A stretch of 64,000 nt of DNA from Asterias amurensis. Its lineage: Eukaryota > Echinodermata > Asteroidea > Forcipulatida > Asteriidae. This document shows, piece by piece, positions 9,864 through 22,200 of this stretch. The stretch is taken from contig NC_092667.1 of assembly GCF_032118995.1 (NCBI RefSeq), positions 2,658,931 to 2,722,930 on the forward strand. The letters run 5' to 3'. Every line of letters starts with the position of its first letter. The stretch's first letter is position 1. Made by a program: the position numbers and the translations under genes. The notes beneath the pieces are model-generated. The model saw only the letters and a list, made by a program, of their open reading frames with translations. It searched no databases and was not told where the DNA came from.

Positions 9864-10197
9864 ATGTGTGTTAGCACTGTATACTCAGTACTTCCCCCGA
9901 GTCCTGTGAAAAAATATCACAGGCATGTTACTTGGGTGGGATTCGAACCCAAGACCCTTGCAATTCTAGAGCAGTGTCTTACCAACTAGACTACTGAGGT
10001 TGCCCGATGGCTAGAGGAAGCTAAAACATATAGGATTCAAACTTCCTTTAGCCATCGGGCAACCTCAGTAGTCTAGTTGGTAAGACACTGCTCTAGAATT
10101 GCAAGGGTTGTGGGTTTGAATCCCACCCGAGTAACATGCCTGTGATATTTTTTCAGAGGACTCGGGAAAGTACTGAGTATACAGTGCTTACACACAT
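9864..10197. mobile_element. Palindrome of two head-to-head tRNA-like arms
   Basis: The left arm runs from about 9864 to 10015 and the right arm from about 10045 to 10197; they are nearly perfect complements. Each arm carries an A-box-like TAGTCTAGTTGG and a B-box-like GGTTTGAATCC or GGTTCGAATCC (read outward), spaced as in a tRNA, then ACATGCCTGTGATATTTTTT and TACTGAGTATACAGTGC. A related fragment lies at 1693-1800, and a piece of the outer tail is seen near 53920-53955. Confidence 0.75.
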
Positions 10198-10900
10198 TGG
10201 AGTATTGCTTTGTAAAATGTGGCGAACTGTTTTTGTCCCAATTGTTATAGAAAATTAATATAATTTATCATTGCAACCTTTTATAGAAATTGGATGGCCA
10301 ATATTGTAATTCATGCTTGTTTGTACAAAGATAGATTAAAAATAAATCAAAGACTTGAATGGAAGTTGAAATATTATTGTTGGTTGACTGTTTGTGAATT
10401 AAATATGAAATATTAAATATGAAAAGTAAAAACCCAGCCAAAAGACATTGGCAAAATTTTCTAAAACAGATAAAAACGTGAGTGGTAATATTGTCAGAGA
10501 ACAGTTTAGATCTTTTTTTCTAGACTGATTTTGAGACCCCAAGAAAATGGGGTGCAGTGTACAGATTTTGCCCAATTATGACATGGGGTTGTTGACTTCC
10601 AACTTGAGGTGTTTTGGATGACATAGGCCCTGAAATAAAATGAGCATATTTTGCTGGGAGATGTGGAACATTTTTCAAGATTGATGCTTGGACCTTTGGC
10701 AAAAATACACTGGTATTTTTTATTTTGAGGGGGAATAACTCAAGGGCATTGGGCACAGGATTAAAGTTCAATGGTCAATTAATCATTGTCTTTTTGCTAT
10801 ATAAAGCTGCGAGACTTTTAAGTATTTTTCGTGTATTTTTTAATATTAAGCACTAAATGCTATGGGAGTTTATTTAGTCGGGTGATGCGATGAAATAAAG

Positions 10901-11856
10901 ATCAATGGTTGGGCTACTCATCTGCTGCTAGCGGTCAACCTGTAGTGCGCCCTCTCTTGCCAAAACTTGACACGATCACTTATCAACAAAACATACGTCG
11001 GAATAGGCGTAACTCACGGTTCAAAGTAGCTGCATAAAAACAGGTAAAACGCCCACAATTTTAATATCTCTTAACTTAAATGTACTATCAGTAGAGTCAA
11101 TTCATAATATTGATACTCATTTTTGGCGATCCCCTAATTAAAAACGCTCATAAAATGCAAAAGTAATACTCGCATTTTGGCCGCCGTTCTGTGTACTGTG
11201 TTACTGTATGAATGTAGAGGCGGCGCTTTTGCAGTGCACCACTGCAAGGCATTGCAATTTAGCACTAATTTAGGCAGCCGATTCCTTCAATGCATAGGTC
11301 ATGTACTGACGAGACACGATGTGCGGACTGTGAATCTGCCCCCTGGGTTGGTGTAGAACGTTGTCAGTTCCTTGCTCTAGGGTCAGTGCAATGGAGGTGT
11401 CCAACACAGCTTATTTTATATAGACTTATTTCTTATCACTTGTGTGTGGTGATCATACACAGTTTCAACTGTCCAATGTAAGACTATGGTTTCAAGTACC
11501 ATAAGTATAACCAAGTCCAAATTCTATTCACGACTTCCGTATAAAACCATATAAAACTGTCATTGGAGTTGGACACTGTATCGTTCTGTGTCAGGCCTCA
11601 AACTTCGCTCTTGAAGGGGCACATGATTTTTCCTGGTAATGAGGGCACTACTTTGAGGTAAACGTACAACAATGATTTGTAAGAGACTCTGCACAGGGAA
11701 CCACAGCAAAAGCACAGGGCACCACGGTAATTGCTGTGGGTGCTGGGGATTAATTCCCAAGGCCTGCTGTGTTCTAGGAATAACATTCAAGTAGAGTATC
11801 ACAATTTTTCCACAAAACCAAACATAAATTTCTTGAAGACACAATTTTATTTTCAG
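10901..11856 (+). promoter_or_regulatory. Presumed TRAPPC12 promoter and 5' UTR region
   Basis: There is no coding sequence. The first coding exon opens with a 3' splice site (TTATTTTCAG ending at 11856), so at least one leader exon must lie upstream. The GCGCCCTCTCTTG motif at 10947-10959 resembles the motif before PEX13. The exact start site is not visible. Confidence 0.3.
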
Positions 11857-11892
11857 ATATTTGTGTTTGTGTAGTAGGTCGAGCCATCCAAG

Positions 11893-13230
11893 ATGGATCC
11901 TGATTCTGAGAATGAATTGTTCTTAGACGCACCAGATAAACCAGTCTCTGCCACCGTTGGAGATGTGATCAACCTAGACAGTGTCTCCCAAGATTCAGTT
12001 CCTCTTGACGACACCATAAGCCAAGGAACGGACACGAGCCAGGAGGCAACTGGGCTTGGCCGAGAGGAGGAGACTGGGCAGACAGAAACGACGGGTGAGG
12101 CGCAAGAGACTAAGGTCGGTTCTCCCAAACCATTTGATGCCAGCCTCTTCGGGGAAGCGACTGATATTGTCTCGACAGCTTCTTCAGATGGATTTCCAAT
12201 TAAAACCCAAGCTGCAACCACGGAATCTGTTCACCCGGCAGTCGACGAATCGCTCAAAGAAGATGTCACCAACTTGGAAAGTCTAAAGGTGGAAGTTAAG
12301 AGACAATCATCCGTGGATGGATTTGAGTCACAGCCGATTGGAAGCCCTGGAGCCCAGTTTCAATTTACGGATTCAGAGATATTTGGGGAAGAAAGTTTCA
12401 AACAGAGCTTGGGAACAGAGACAACCACAGCCGGTGATCAGCCTGCCATCAGTAGTTTCTTCAAGGAGGAGGAGGTTGCGTCAGACTCTGGTACTGAAGA
12501 CAAAAACTTCTTTGATTCTTTCACAAGCGGTGGAGATGGATTCCAAGGCTCGATGGAATCCCCACGATTGGACGAAGACAATAAAACAGTTCCAGAAGAG
12601 AACCTTCTGGGTCAGGATTTGCCCTCTGACCCCTCCATAGACTTGTCAAAGTCACCCAGTGCGGGTTTTACAGAAGAGTTATCATTTGAGAATAAGGCAT
12701 CATCCCAAGATGTCACGTCAACTAAGCAGACCCTTCTAGAACTGTCTCAAGAGGGTCCAGCAGCCAACTCCGATACCCAAGAACAAACTCTATCCCCACA
12801 TTCCCCTCTTCCAGAGGTAACAAGTCCACATGTTTGCAGTGTCCAGAACCAAGGTGAAGGAAACTCCTTCGAGGTGGCATTCGCCAAGAATCACTCCACA
12901 TCTTCTTCACCAAAAACCCCGGAAGCCCCTCCTGTATCAGAAACCCCACAACCCGTACCCCAAGCTCCTGTAGGAGCTCCCAAGCAGCCACCAGCTCAAC
13001 CATACCCCCCTCCATCCCAACTGCCACGGCTCTTTTCTCCAAGTCATTCCATCGATGATAGCTTCACGACAGCGTTAACAACAAGTCAGAGTGATCGCAG
13101 ACACGATGCTTGGCTTCCATCCATTGCGACGCAGAACATCCTCAACAATAGAATGTCCGCTCTCCAGGGGACCGAGTATGTCGACAGAGCTCAACTCACA
13201 ATGCCTGGAATTATTCTGGAGGAGCAGCAA
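11893..13230 (+). CDS. TRAPPC12: TRAPPC12 coding exon 1 (acidic disordered region)
   Basis: The exon begins at 11857 with 36 bases of 5' UTR; ATG is at 11893 (AAGATGG context). It gives 446 residues, [16 protein letters not shown] to PGIILEEQQ, with many Glu, Asp, Ser and Pro and a [24 protein letters not shown] proline run (about 350-370). The donor is AAGTAAGA (GT at 13231). Confidence 0.93.
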
Positions 13231-16200
13231 GTAAGATGAAAATTTCGCTCTAAAACTTGGGATGAGTTTGTATAACGCAATGTCAGTGCTAAATATTTCC
13301 CTTAAGCCCGGTTCTTTCTTCCTGCGAATGCGAAGCGAAGTGAATTTTGACATCACAAATTCGCAACGAACAATTTGCAACAGCTGCGAAACGTTCACAC
13401 TGAAAACAACCTGGTGGTGTCATTGCGAGGAGAACTAAAAATTGATCTCCTGTGGTACACCAAAACCAATGACACACAGATACATTTGTGTACACAGCTA
13501 CTGGGCCTATATTTTGTGCAAGATATGCAGTTTATATTAATAAAACTGAGACTTAACACTTTTTGTTACGTTGCAAAGTACTGATTATTTTAACGATATT
13601 CCAGAAACCATTGCAAAACAATTAAAATCATGATTCACTATACTGCGAGACCAATCAAACCCTAACAGACATATTGCATTTTATCTCATGAATAATTAAT
13701 TAACTATATACATTATTTATTATCAGGGTGACCCAGTGAAGGAGCTAATGTATCGTAAGTGAATAATTCATAAACTAGTCATACATTATTCATTTATTCT
13801 AAACCAGGGTGACCCAGTGAAGGAGCTAGTCTATCGATACATGGGTGATGCCGAGGCCAGTAAACGAGTAGCTCTGACTGTCAACCAAGTTACTCGTGAT
13901 GACGAGGGACTCAAGAAATTACTGGCAAGTCTAATTTCTAACAAACATGAACAGGTAACTAAGTGTAACTAACTGAGTTACCTGTTCATGTTTGTTGTGT
14001 TGTCATTTAGCCTCCAAGACATCGAGTGCTAGGGTCGAGACACCAGACTGTTAACTGTTTTTTGCATTTATACCATAGGCCCTTTTGATTGGTAAACAGT
14101 TTGCAACAGCTAATTCTATTTTCGACAATTTAATTTAGAGACAAAATAATTTTGTTTTTTTATTTACATCTTGTTTTTAATATTGCTACTGATCAACAGG
14201 ATACAGGTTGTTTAAGAGCAGCCCTGGAGTTGACGGGAATGTTGTTGACTTCTCTTAACCAGGGCAAAGGTCAAGCTGGATTGCCATCTAAGCATACCCC
14301 TCGCTCATTTCAGGTTGGTCATCGAACGAGAGAAAGGGTTTGTCCATCCCCTCCCCCCACCCCAATCCCAAGAATAAATTTTGGTTTATTTTGGATTGGT
14401 TCGTTTAATCTTTGGTATCCAATTAGTTTAAAACTTGACGAAAATGAACATTTAATGGACTCCAAAAAGTTGCAAATGAACATTTAATGGTCTCCAATAA
14501 GTTGCCAAATGAACATTTAATGGTCTCCACTAAGTTGCCAAATGAACATTTAATGGTCTCCAAAAAGTTGCAAATGAACATTTAATGGTCTCCAAAAAGT
14601 TGCCAAATGAACATTTAATGGTCTCCAAAAAGTTCCAAATAAACATTTAATGGTCTCCAAAAAGTTGCAAATGAACATTTAATGGTGTCCACTAAGTTGC
14701 AAATGAACATTTAATGGTGTCCACTAAGTTGCAAATGAACATTTAATGGTCTCCAAAAAGTTGCAAAAAGAACATTTAATGGTCTCCAAAAAGTTGCAAA
14801 TGAACATTTAATGGTCTCCAAAAAGTTGTCAAATGAACATTTAATGGTCTCCACTAAGTTGCCAAATGAACATTTAATGGTCTCCAAAAAGTTGCAAATG
14901 AACATTTAATGGTCTCCAAAAAGTTGCAAATGAACATTTAATTGTCTCCAATAAGTTGCCAAATGAACATTTAATGGTCTCCACAAAGTTGCTAAATGGA
15001 CATTTAATGGTCTCCAAAAAGTTGCAAATGAACATTTAATGGTCTCCACTAAGTTGCCAAATGAACATTTAATGGTCTCCAAAAAAGTGGCAAATGAACA
15101 TTTAATGGTCTCCAAAAAGTTGCAAATGAACATTTAATGGTCTCCACTAAGTTGCCAAATGAACATTAATGGTCTCCAAAAAAGTGGCAAATGAACATTT
15201 AATGGTCTCCAAAAAGTTGCAAATGAACATTTAATGGTCTCCACTAAGTTGCAAATGAACATTTAATGGTCTCAAAAAAAGTTGCAAATGAACATTTAAT
15301 GGTCTCCACTAAGTTGTCAAATGAACATTTAATGGTCTCCAAAAAGTTGCCAAATGAACATTTAATGGTCTCCAAAAAGTTGGAAATGAACATTTAATGG
15401 TCTCCACTAAGTTGCCAAATGAACATTTAATGGTCTCCAAAAAGTTTCAAATAAATATTTAATGGTCTCCACTAAGTTGCCAAACGAACATTTAATGGTC
15501 TCCAAAAAGTTGCCAAATGAACATTTAATGGTCTCAAAAATTTGCCAAAATGAACATTTAATGGTCCCCAATAAGTTGCCAAACGAAAATTTGATGGTCT
15601 CAAAAAAGTTGCAAATGAACATTTAATGGTCTCCAAAAAGTTGCCAAATGAACATGTAATGGTCTCCAAAAAGTTGTAAATGAACATTTAATGGTCTCCA
15701 AAAAGTTGGAAATGAACATTTAATGGTCTCCAAAAAGTTCTCAAAAGAACATTTTAATAGTCTCCAAAAAGTTGCAAATGAACATTTAATGGTCTCCAAA
15801 AAGTTGCCAAATGAACATTTAATGGTCTCCAAAAAGTTGCAAATGAACATTTAATGGTCTCCAAAAAGTTGCAAATGAACTTTTAATGGTCTCCAAAAAG
15901 TTTAAAGTGAAGATTTAATGGTCTCCACAAAGTTTTTAAATGGACATTTAATGGTCTCCAATAAGTTGGAAATGATTATTTAATGGTCTCCAATAAGTTG
16001 GAAATGATTATTTAATGGTCTCCATAAACATGCCAAATTAACATTTAATGGTCTTCAAAAGATTTCCAAATGGAGACCATTAATTTTTCATTTGGCAACT
16101 TATTGGAGACCATTAAATGTTCATTTGCAACTTTTTGGAGACCATTAAATTTTCAATTGCAACTTTTTGGAGACCATTAAATTTTCAATTGCAACTTATT

Positions 16201-19200
16201 TGAGACCATTAATTTTTCATTTGACAACTTTTTGGAGACCATTAAATGTTCATTTCCAACTTTTTAGAGACCATTAAATTTTCAATTGCAACTTTTTGGA
16301 GACTATTAAATGTTCATTTGACAACTTTTTGGAGACCATTAAATGTTCATTTGACAACCTTTTGGAGACCATTAAATGTTCATTTGCAACTTATTGGAGA
16401 CCATTAAATGTTCATTCGACAACTTTTTGGAGACCATTAAATGTCCATCTGCAACTTTTTGGAGACCATTAAATGTTCTTTTTGCAACTTTTTGGAGACC
16501 ATTAAATGTTCATTTGCAACTTTTTGGAGACCATTAAATGTTCATTTGCAACTTATTTGAGACCATTAAATATTCATTTGACAACTTTTTGGAGACCATT
16601 AAATATTCATTTGACAACTTTTTGGAGACCATTAAATGTCCATCTGCAACTTTTTGGAGACCATTAAATGTTCATCTGCAACTTTTTGGAGACCATTAAA
16701 TGTTCGTTTGGCAACTTTTTGGAGACCATTAAATGTTCATTTGCAACTTTTTGGAGACCATTAAATGTTCATTTGCAACTTTTTGGAGACCATTAAATGT
16801 TCATTTGCAACTTTTTGGAGACCATTAAATGTTCATTTGCAACTTATTCGAGACCATTAAATATTCATTTGACAACTTTTTGGAGACCATTAAATGTCCA
16901 TCTGCAACTTTTGGGAGACCATTAAATGTTCATTTGCAACTTTTTGGAGACCATTAAATGTTCGTTTGGCAACTTTTTGGAGACCATTAAATGTTCATTT
17001 GACAACTTTTTGGAGACCATTAAATGTCCATCTGCAACTTTTTGGAGACCATTAAATTTTCAATTGCAACTTTTTGGAGACCATTAAATGTTCATTTGCA
17101 ACTTTTTGGAGACCATTAAATGTTCTTTTTGCAACTTTTTGGAGACCATTAAATGTTCATTTGCAACTTTTTGGAGACCATTAAATGTTCATTTGCAACT
17201 TATTTGAGACCATTAAATATTCATTTGACAACTTTTTGGAGACCATTAAATATTCATTTGACAACTTTTTGGAGACCATTAAATGTCCATCTGCAACTTT
17301 TTGGAGACCATTAAATGTTCATCTGCAACTTTTTGGAGACCATTAAATGTTCGTTTGGCAACTTTTTGGAGACCATTAAATGTTCATTTGCAACTTTTTG
17401 GAGACCATTAAATGTTCATTTGCAACTTTTTGGAGACCATTAAATGTTCATTTGCAACTTTTTGGAGACCATTAAATGTTCATTTGCAACTTATTCGAGA
17501 CCATTAAATATTCATTTGACAACTTTTTGGAGACCATTAAATGTCCATCTGCAACTTTTGGGAGACCATTAAATGTTCATTTGCAACTTTTTGGAGACCA
17601 TTAAATGTTCGTTTGGCAACTTTTTGGAGACCATTAAATGTTCATTTGACAACTTTTTGGAGACCATTAAATGTTCATTTGCAACTTTTTGGAGACCATT
17701 AAATGTTCATTTGCAACTTTTTGGAGACCATTAAATGTTCATTTGCAACTTAGTGGAGACCATTAAATATTCATTTGACAACTTTTTGGAGACCATTAAA
17801 TATTCATTTGACAACTTTTTGGAGACCATTAAATGTCCATCTGCAACTTTTTGGAGACCATTAAATGTTCATTTGCAACTTTTTGGAGACCATTAAATGT
17901 TCATTTGCAACTTTTTGGAGACCATTAAATGTTCATTTGCAACTTTTTGGAGACCATTAAATGTTCATTTGCAACTTTTTGGAGACCATTAAATGTTCAT
18001 TTGGCAACTTTTTGGAGACCATTAAATATTCATTTTCAACTTTTTTTGCAGTTTCTTTTAGACCATTAAATGTTCATTTGCAACTTTGTGGAGACCACTA
18101 AATGTTCATTTTGCAACTTTGTGGAGACCTTTAATTTTTCATTTGACAACTTTTTGGAGACCAATAAATGTTCATTTGGTGACTTTTTGGAAACCGTTAA
18201 ATATTCATTTGGTAACTTTGTGGAGACCACTAAATGTTCATCTGCAACGTAGTAGAGACCATAAAATGATTTTTAGTTAGTTTATTTTGTTGGGACCTCT
18301 AAAATTGTACTTTTTGAATAATTAGTTTTTTTTTGTGGAGACTATGAAAATTGTGTTTTTGAAATAGTTAGGTAACTTTTTCAAGATCATTAAAATTGTA
18401 TTTTTGAAATAGTTAGGTATCTTTGTGGAGAACATTTTTTTAAATGTGTAGTTTGTAGAGACCATAAACTTATTTTGTTTGATGCGTGATTTTTGTTGAG
18501 ACTACTAAAGTTTGAGTAATTACCAATAGTGTCCACTGCCTTTAAGAAAGCGTAACATCATGAAGTCCATCTCCTTACGATGACTAGAACAAGCTAGTTG
18601 AAACGTTGAGACCAATTAAAACGACAACTCCCCTCAATCCTATAAAGCTAAAGTAGTGGTCCTGGCCGATTTTCTACCTTCCAGGTAGTAGTTAATAATC
18701 AGGACAGTTCTTTTCACAACTGAGAAGTCTCCCGAATTCCAAAAATCTACTCCGCGGTAGTAGAATATAAAGCAAGACAAGTTCTAAAAAGAACATAATT
18801 TACCCAGCTAGTACGATACACACATGGTGTTACCGCAAACCAAATATACCTGACCATGCAATGCCTCAAATCCCATTTATCTATGAAGTTTAACAACTTG
18901 TCTAACTGATCTTTCTCCTTGTAGATATGGCTGACTCGTATAGCTTTATTGATCAAGTTACAGCAGTACAGCATGGCAGAAGTAGAGTGTGAGGCATTCG
19001 GCAATCTCGACAGGCCAGATATTTATTTTGAGTATTATCCGGACCTTTTTCCTGGCCGCAAAGGTAAGGTTGCTAGCCTTCCTAAGAACTGGGCTAAATT
19101 TCATAGAGGCACTAGACCATAGAGTTATATATAAGAACTAGAGGGCGCACTGGTGATGCTTCTTGCATGAGCGCGACATGACCGCAAGGAGACACGCGCG

Positions 19201-22200
19201 CGCCATTATGTTCGCGCATTGAATATGAAACACATGTTGGAGTTTGTGTTTACTGAACGCTATGCGGTGCTGTTTTGACAACTAACAAAATGGCCGCACA
19301 AACACACGCTGTGGGATGCCTGTCTTGTCAACTTAGAAAATGGCCGCCTGCGCGCATGCCGGATCGAGTAGATAGGCCAGTGCGCCCTCTAGTTCTTGTG
19401 TATAACTCTATGCACTAGGCACTGTTGGTAGTTACTAGAAATAATTATTGGCATAAAACGTACTTGATAACGAGCAATGGAGAGCTGTTGATAGAGTAAA
19501 ACTTTGTGAGAAACGGCTCCCTCTGAAGTAACGTACCTTTTTGCATAAGCAGTAGCTGTGAGTGACATCAGTGCAAGGGGTCTATAAAAACACTTAAACA
19601 ATGTAAAGTAGATGTTATTGAATGGTGTTTCCGCAAACCAAATATAAATATTTGTACTGTTATCCACTTCAGGTAGTATGGTACCCTTTTCGTTACGTGT
19701 GCTTCACGCTGAGCTGCCGCTGTACCTTGGAAAGCACCAGGATTCACTCAATAGACTGTATCACGTACTGGATATCACCTCCAAGGTAATGGAAGATTCC
19801 TTTGTCACATTGAAGCTAAAGCCCGGTCCATACTTCCTGCGAATGCGATACAAATTTTGACGTCACAGCCCTGTTTTAGCTGCGAAAGTTTCGCAGGAGT
19901 TTAGCACATTAGAACTAATGCGAATAATTCATTGCGAATTTCTAAAGTCAAAATTTGTATCGATTCGCAGGAAGTATGAACCAGGCTTTACTGTGGCATC
20001 TACAAAAAATGGGGTCAATACCCACAGAGGTACCTTTTTGATCCCATTGAAAAGCAATTTTAATTTGATTTTCTTAATTAAGGACACAAGTGGTGTGACC
20101 AGAACTTGAGACAACATAGTAAAACAAAAATTGTGAGAAACGACACTCTCTGAAGTAACATATTTTTTTTGCATAAACAGTAGCTGTGAGTGACATTAGA
20201 GACAGCACTCCAAACTTTTGTCTCTCTTCATCAAATTTAATCGGCAACTTGTTGGATGATGAAGGGATGATTAAGCTTTGATGATTCCCGTTCCTACTCA
20301 TTGCTTCTGAGTTTAAGTAGACGGAAAAAAAAAACATGGCGTGAGCACGAGACCAAAGAACAGATCTACAGAGACATTCCACCAATCTCTGCTACTGTTG
20401 CTCAAAGCAGAGTCCACTTTGCAGGTCACTGCTTTGGTGCCAAAGACCAGGTCATTCCTGACGTGTTATATTGGAGACTGCCGTGCCCTAATAGAGGACC
20501 TCGACCACTCAACTACTTCGACGTGATCAGTAGAGATATAGAGGCTGAAAAAAACCCACTACCGCCTAGAGACAAGAAACCCAACCACTGAATACATGAT
20601 GACATATTGGTTTACTTTCAGATCTTATACCGTGTTGGCATAGTGTTTTTTTCCTCACCTTCCACCTGTAGGACCCCTGTTCAAAACCTGCCAGGGACAC
20701 TTTTGGGATTGGGTTTTCAATCTCTACTTGATTGTGTGGGTTTTCTCTGGAATAATTGTATTGGTTTTCCTCCCACATCTAAAACTGAAACTTTCTTCCA
20801 TGTTTTCTCTCCATTGAGTTCTTGGTTTAGTGAAAGGATTAAGTTTGCTTTGCCAGAGAACCATTGGCTTCACAACCAGAGTAAAATGATAGCTTGAGTT
20901 TAAACTTGTTCCATTTTGATTTCCGTTCAGATCCTGTACCATTTGGAGTGTGGTTTGAGTGAGTATGGAACGGAGATTGAACTCACAGAAGAAAACAGAC
21001 AAGGTGAGACTGCTTGAAAAGCACAAGAATAACTAAGTTCTCATTTTATGAAGCAAGATTTGTCTGTGCTTACAGGCTTTTGGGAATTTGGCTCAGACCA
21101 GGGGCCAATTTCATAGAGTTGCTTAAGCACAAACTTCTGCGTAAGCAAAATAATCCATGCTTAGTAAAATCAGATTACTGGCCAAGACTCCACTCAATTG
21201 TTATGCTAAGTAAACAGCTACTAAATACCAGTCACAAGCAATGAATATGGCATGAATTTTTTGCCAGTAACGTGTAAAATAAGCAAGCTATTTTCGTGCT
21301 CAACAAATTTTTTGCTTAAGCAGGTCTATGAAATTGGCCCCTGCATTGCACTTAACATAGGTTTTTTTCACAGGTTAGCAAGGATTTGTTGCTTAGCACT
21401 CTTCACTTGCACAACTAGGATAGAGATTTTGACCTTATTCTGTAAACGATATTTGTAAGCGCAGAATTCTGATCAAAGCGGAACCAAGAATGTCTTTCTT
21501 TCTCTGGAAAAAGAAATAAAAAACATTTATGATTTGACTTTTATTTTCAGCATCTGTTGACTTGTGGAAGTCTAGAGAAGTCCGGGTGATGTATTCAATC
21601 GGAAACTGCCTGCTTTCAATGAAGGTAAGAATTGCTCTGACATTAAAGCCATTGGACCCTTTCGGTAAACAGTATTGTCCAAGGCCCACACTTCGTGTAT
21701 CACAGATGCGGCTTAAGAAATGTTCTACCATCAAAACGGAGATGCCGTACAAATGGATTGCACTAAGCGTCATCGACCGCCATGTGGAAAAAGTGCATGC
21801 GTTTACCCGCTGCGCACAACTTTCAACCAATGATAGTCTTGCCGCGTGCACATTTCATCAAATATGGTGGTCGATGACGCTTAGTCCAACCCATCTATAT
21901 GCATTTGTTGCTTTAAAAAAAAACTAAGCATTTCCATTTATATTTAATGAGTTTGTCTTTTCTTACTTTCGCGTCCAGGACTTCAAACAGTCAGTCGCTG
22001 TGTATGAGAAGCTTTTGATCAAAGATGCTAAGAATGAGAGCAGTTTATTGTCTGGTATCGGACGAATATTTCTACAGGTGAGTGTCTTCTCACTGATGTC
22101 ACATTTCTACAGCAAAGTTCGAGTGTGCACCATGGTTAACTAAATGTTGACTCTTTTAACTGGAACCCAGGCTGGTCGACCAATGGTTGACCACTGTATT

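Noticed and set aside
9930..10135. Two divergent functional tRNA genes
   Set aside because: A- and B-box-like motifs are present, but no full cloverleaf can be drawn and the arms extend far beyond a tRNA.
14711..18280. Open reading frames of the type [14 protein letters not shown] on both strands
   Set aside because: They follow the 32-33 bp minisatellite unit, change frame with unit length and have no start or splice context.
14436..18280. CRISPR-like array
   Set aside because: Units are contiguous with no unique spacers, the array lies in an animal intron, and its orientation inverts.
20607..20897. Pseudo-exon resembling TRAPPC12 exon 6 (CTTTCAG|ATCTTATAC)
   Set aside because: Similarity covers only about ten bases after the acceptor; the rest is repeat sequence related to 42520-42850.
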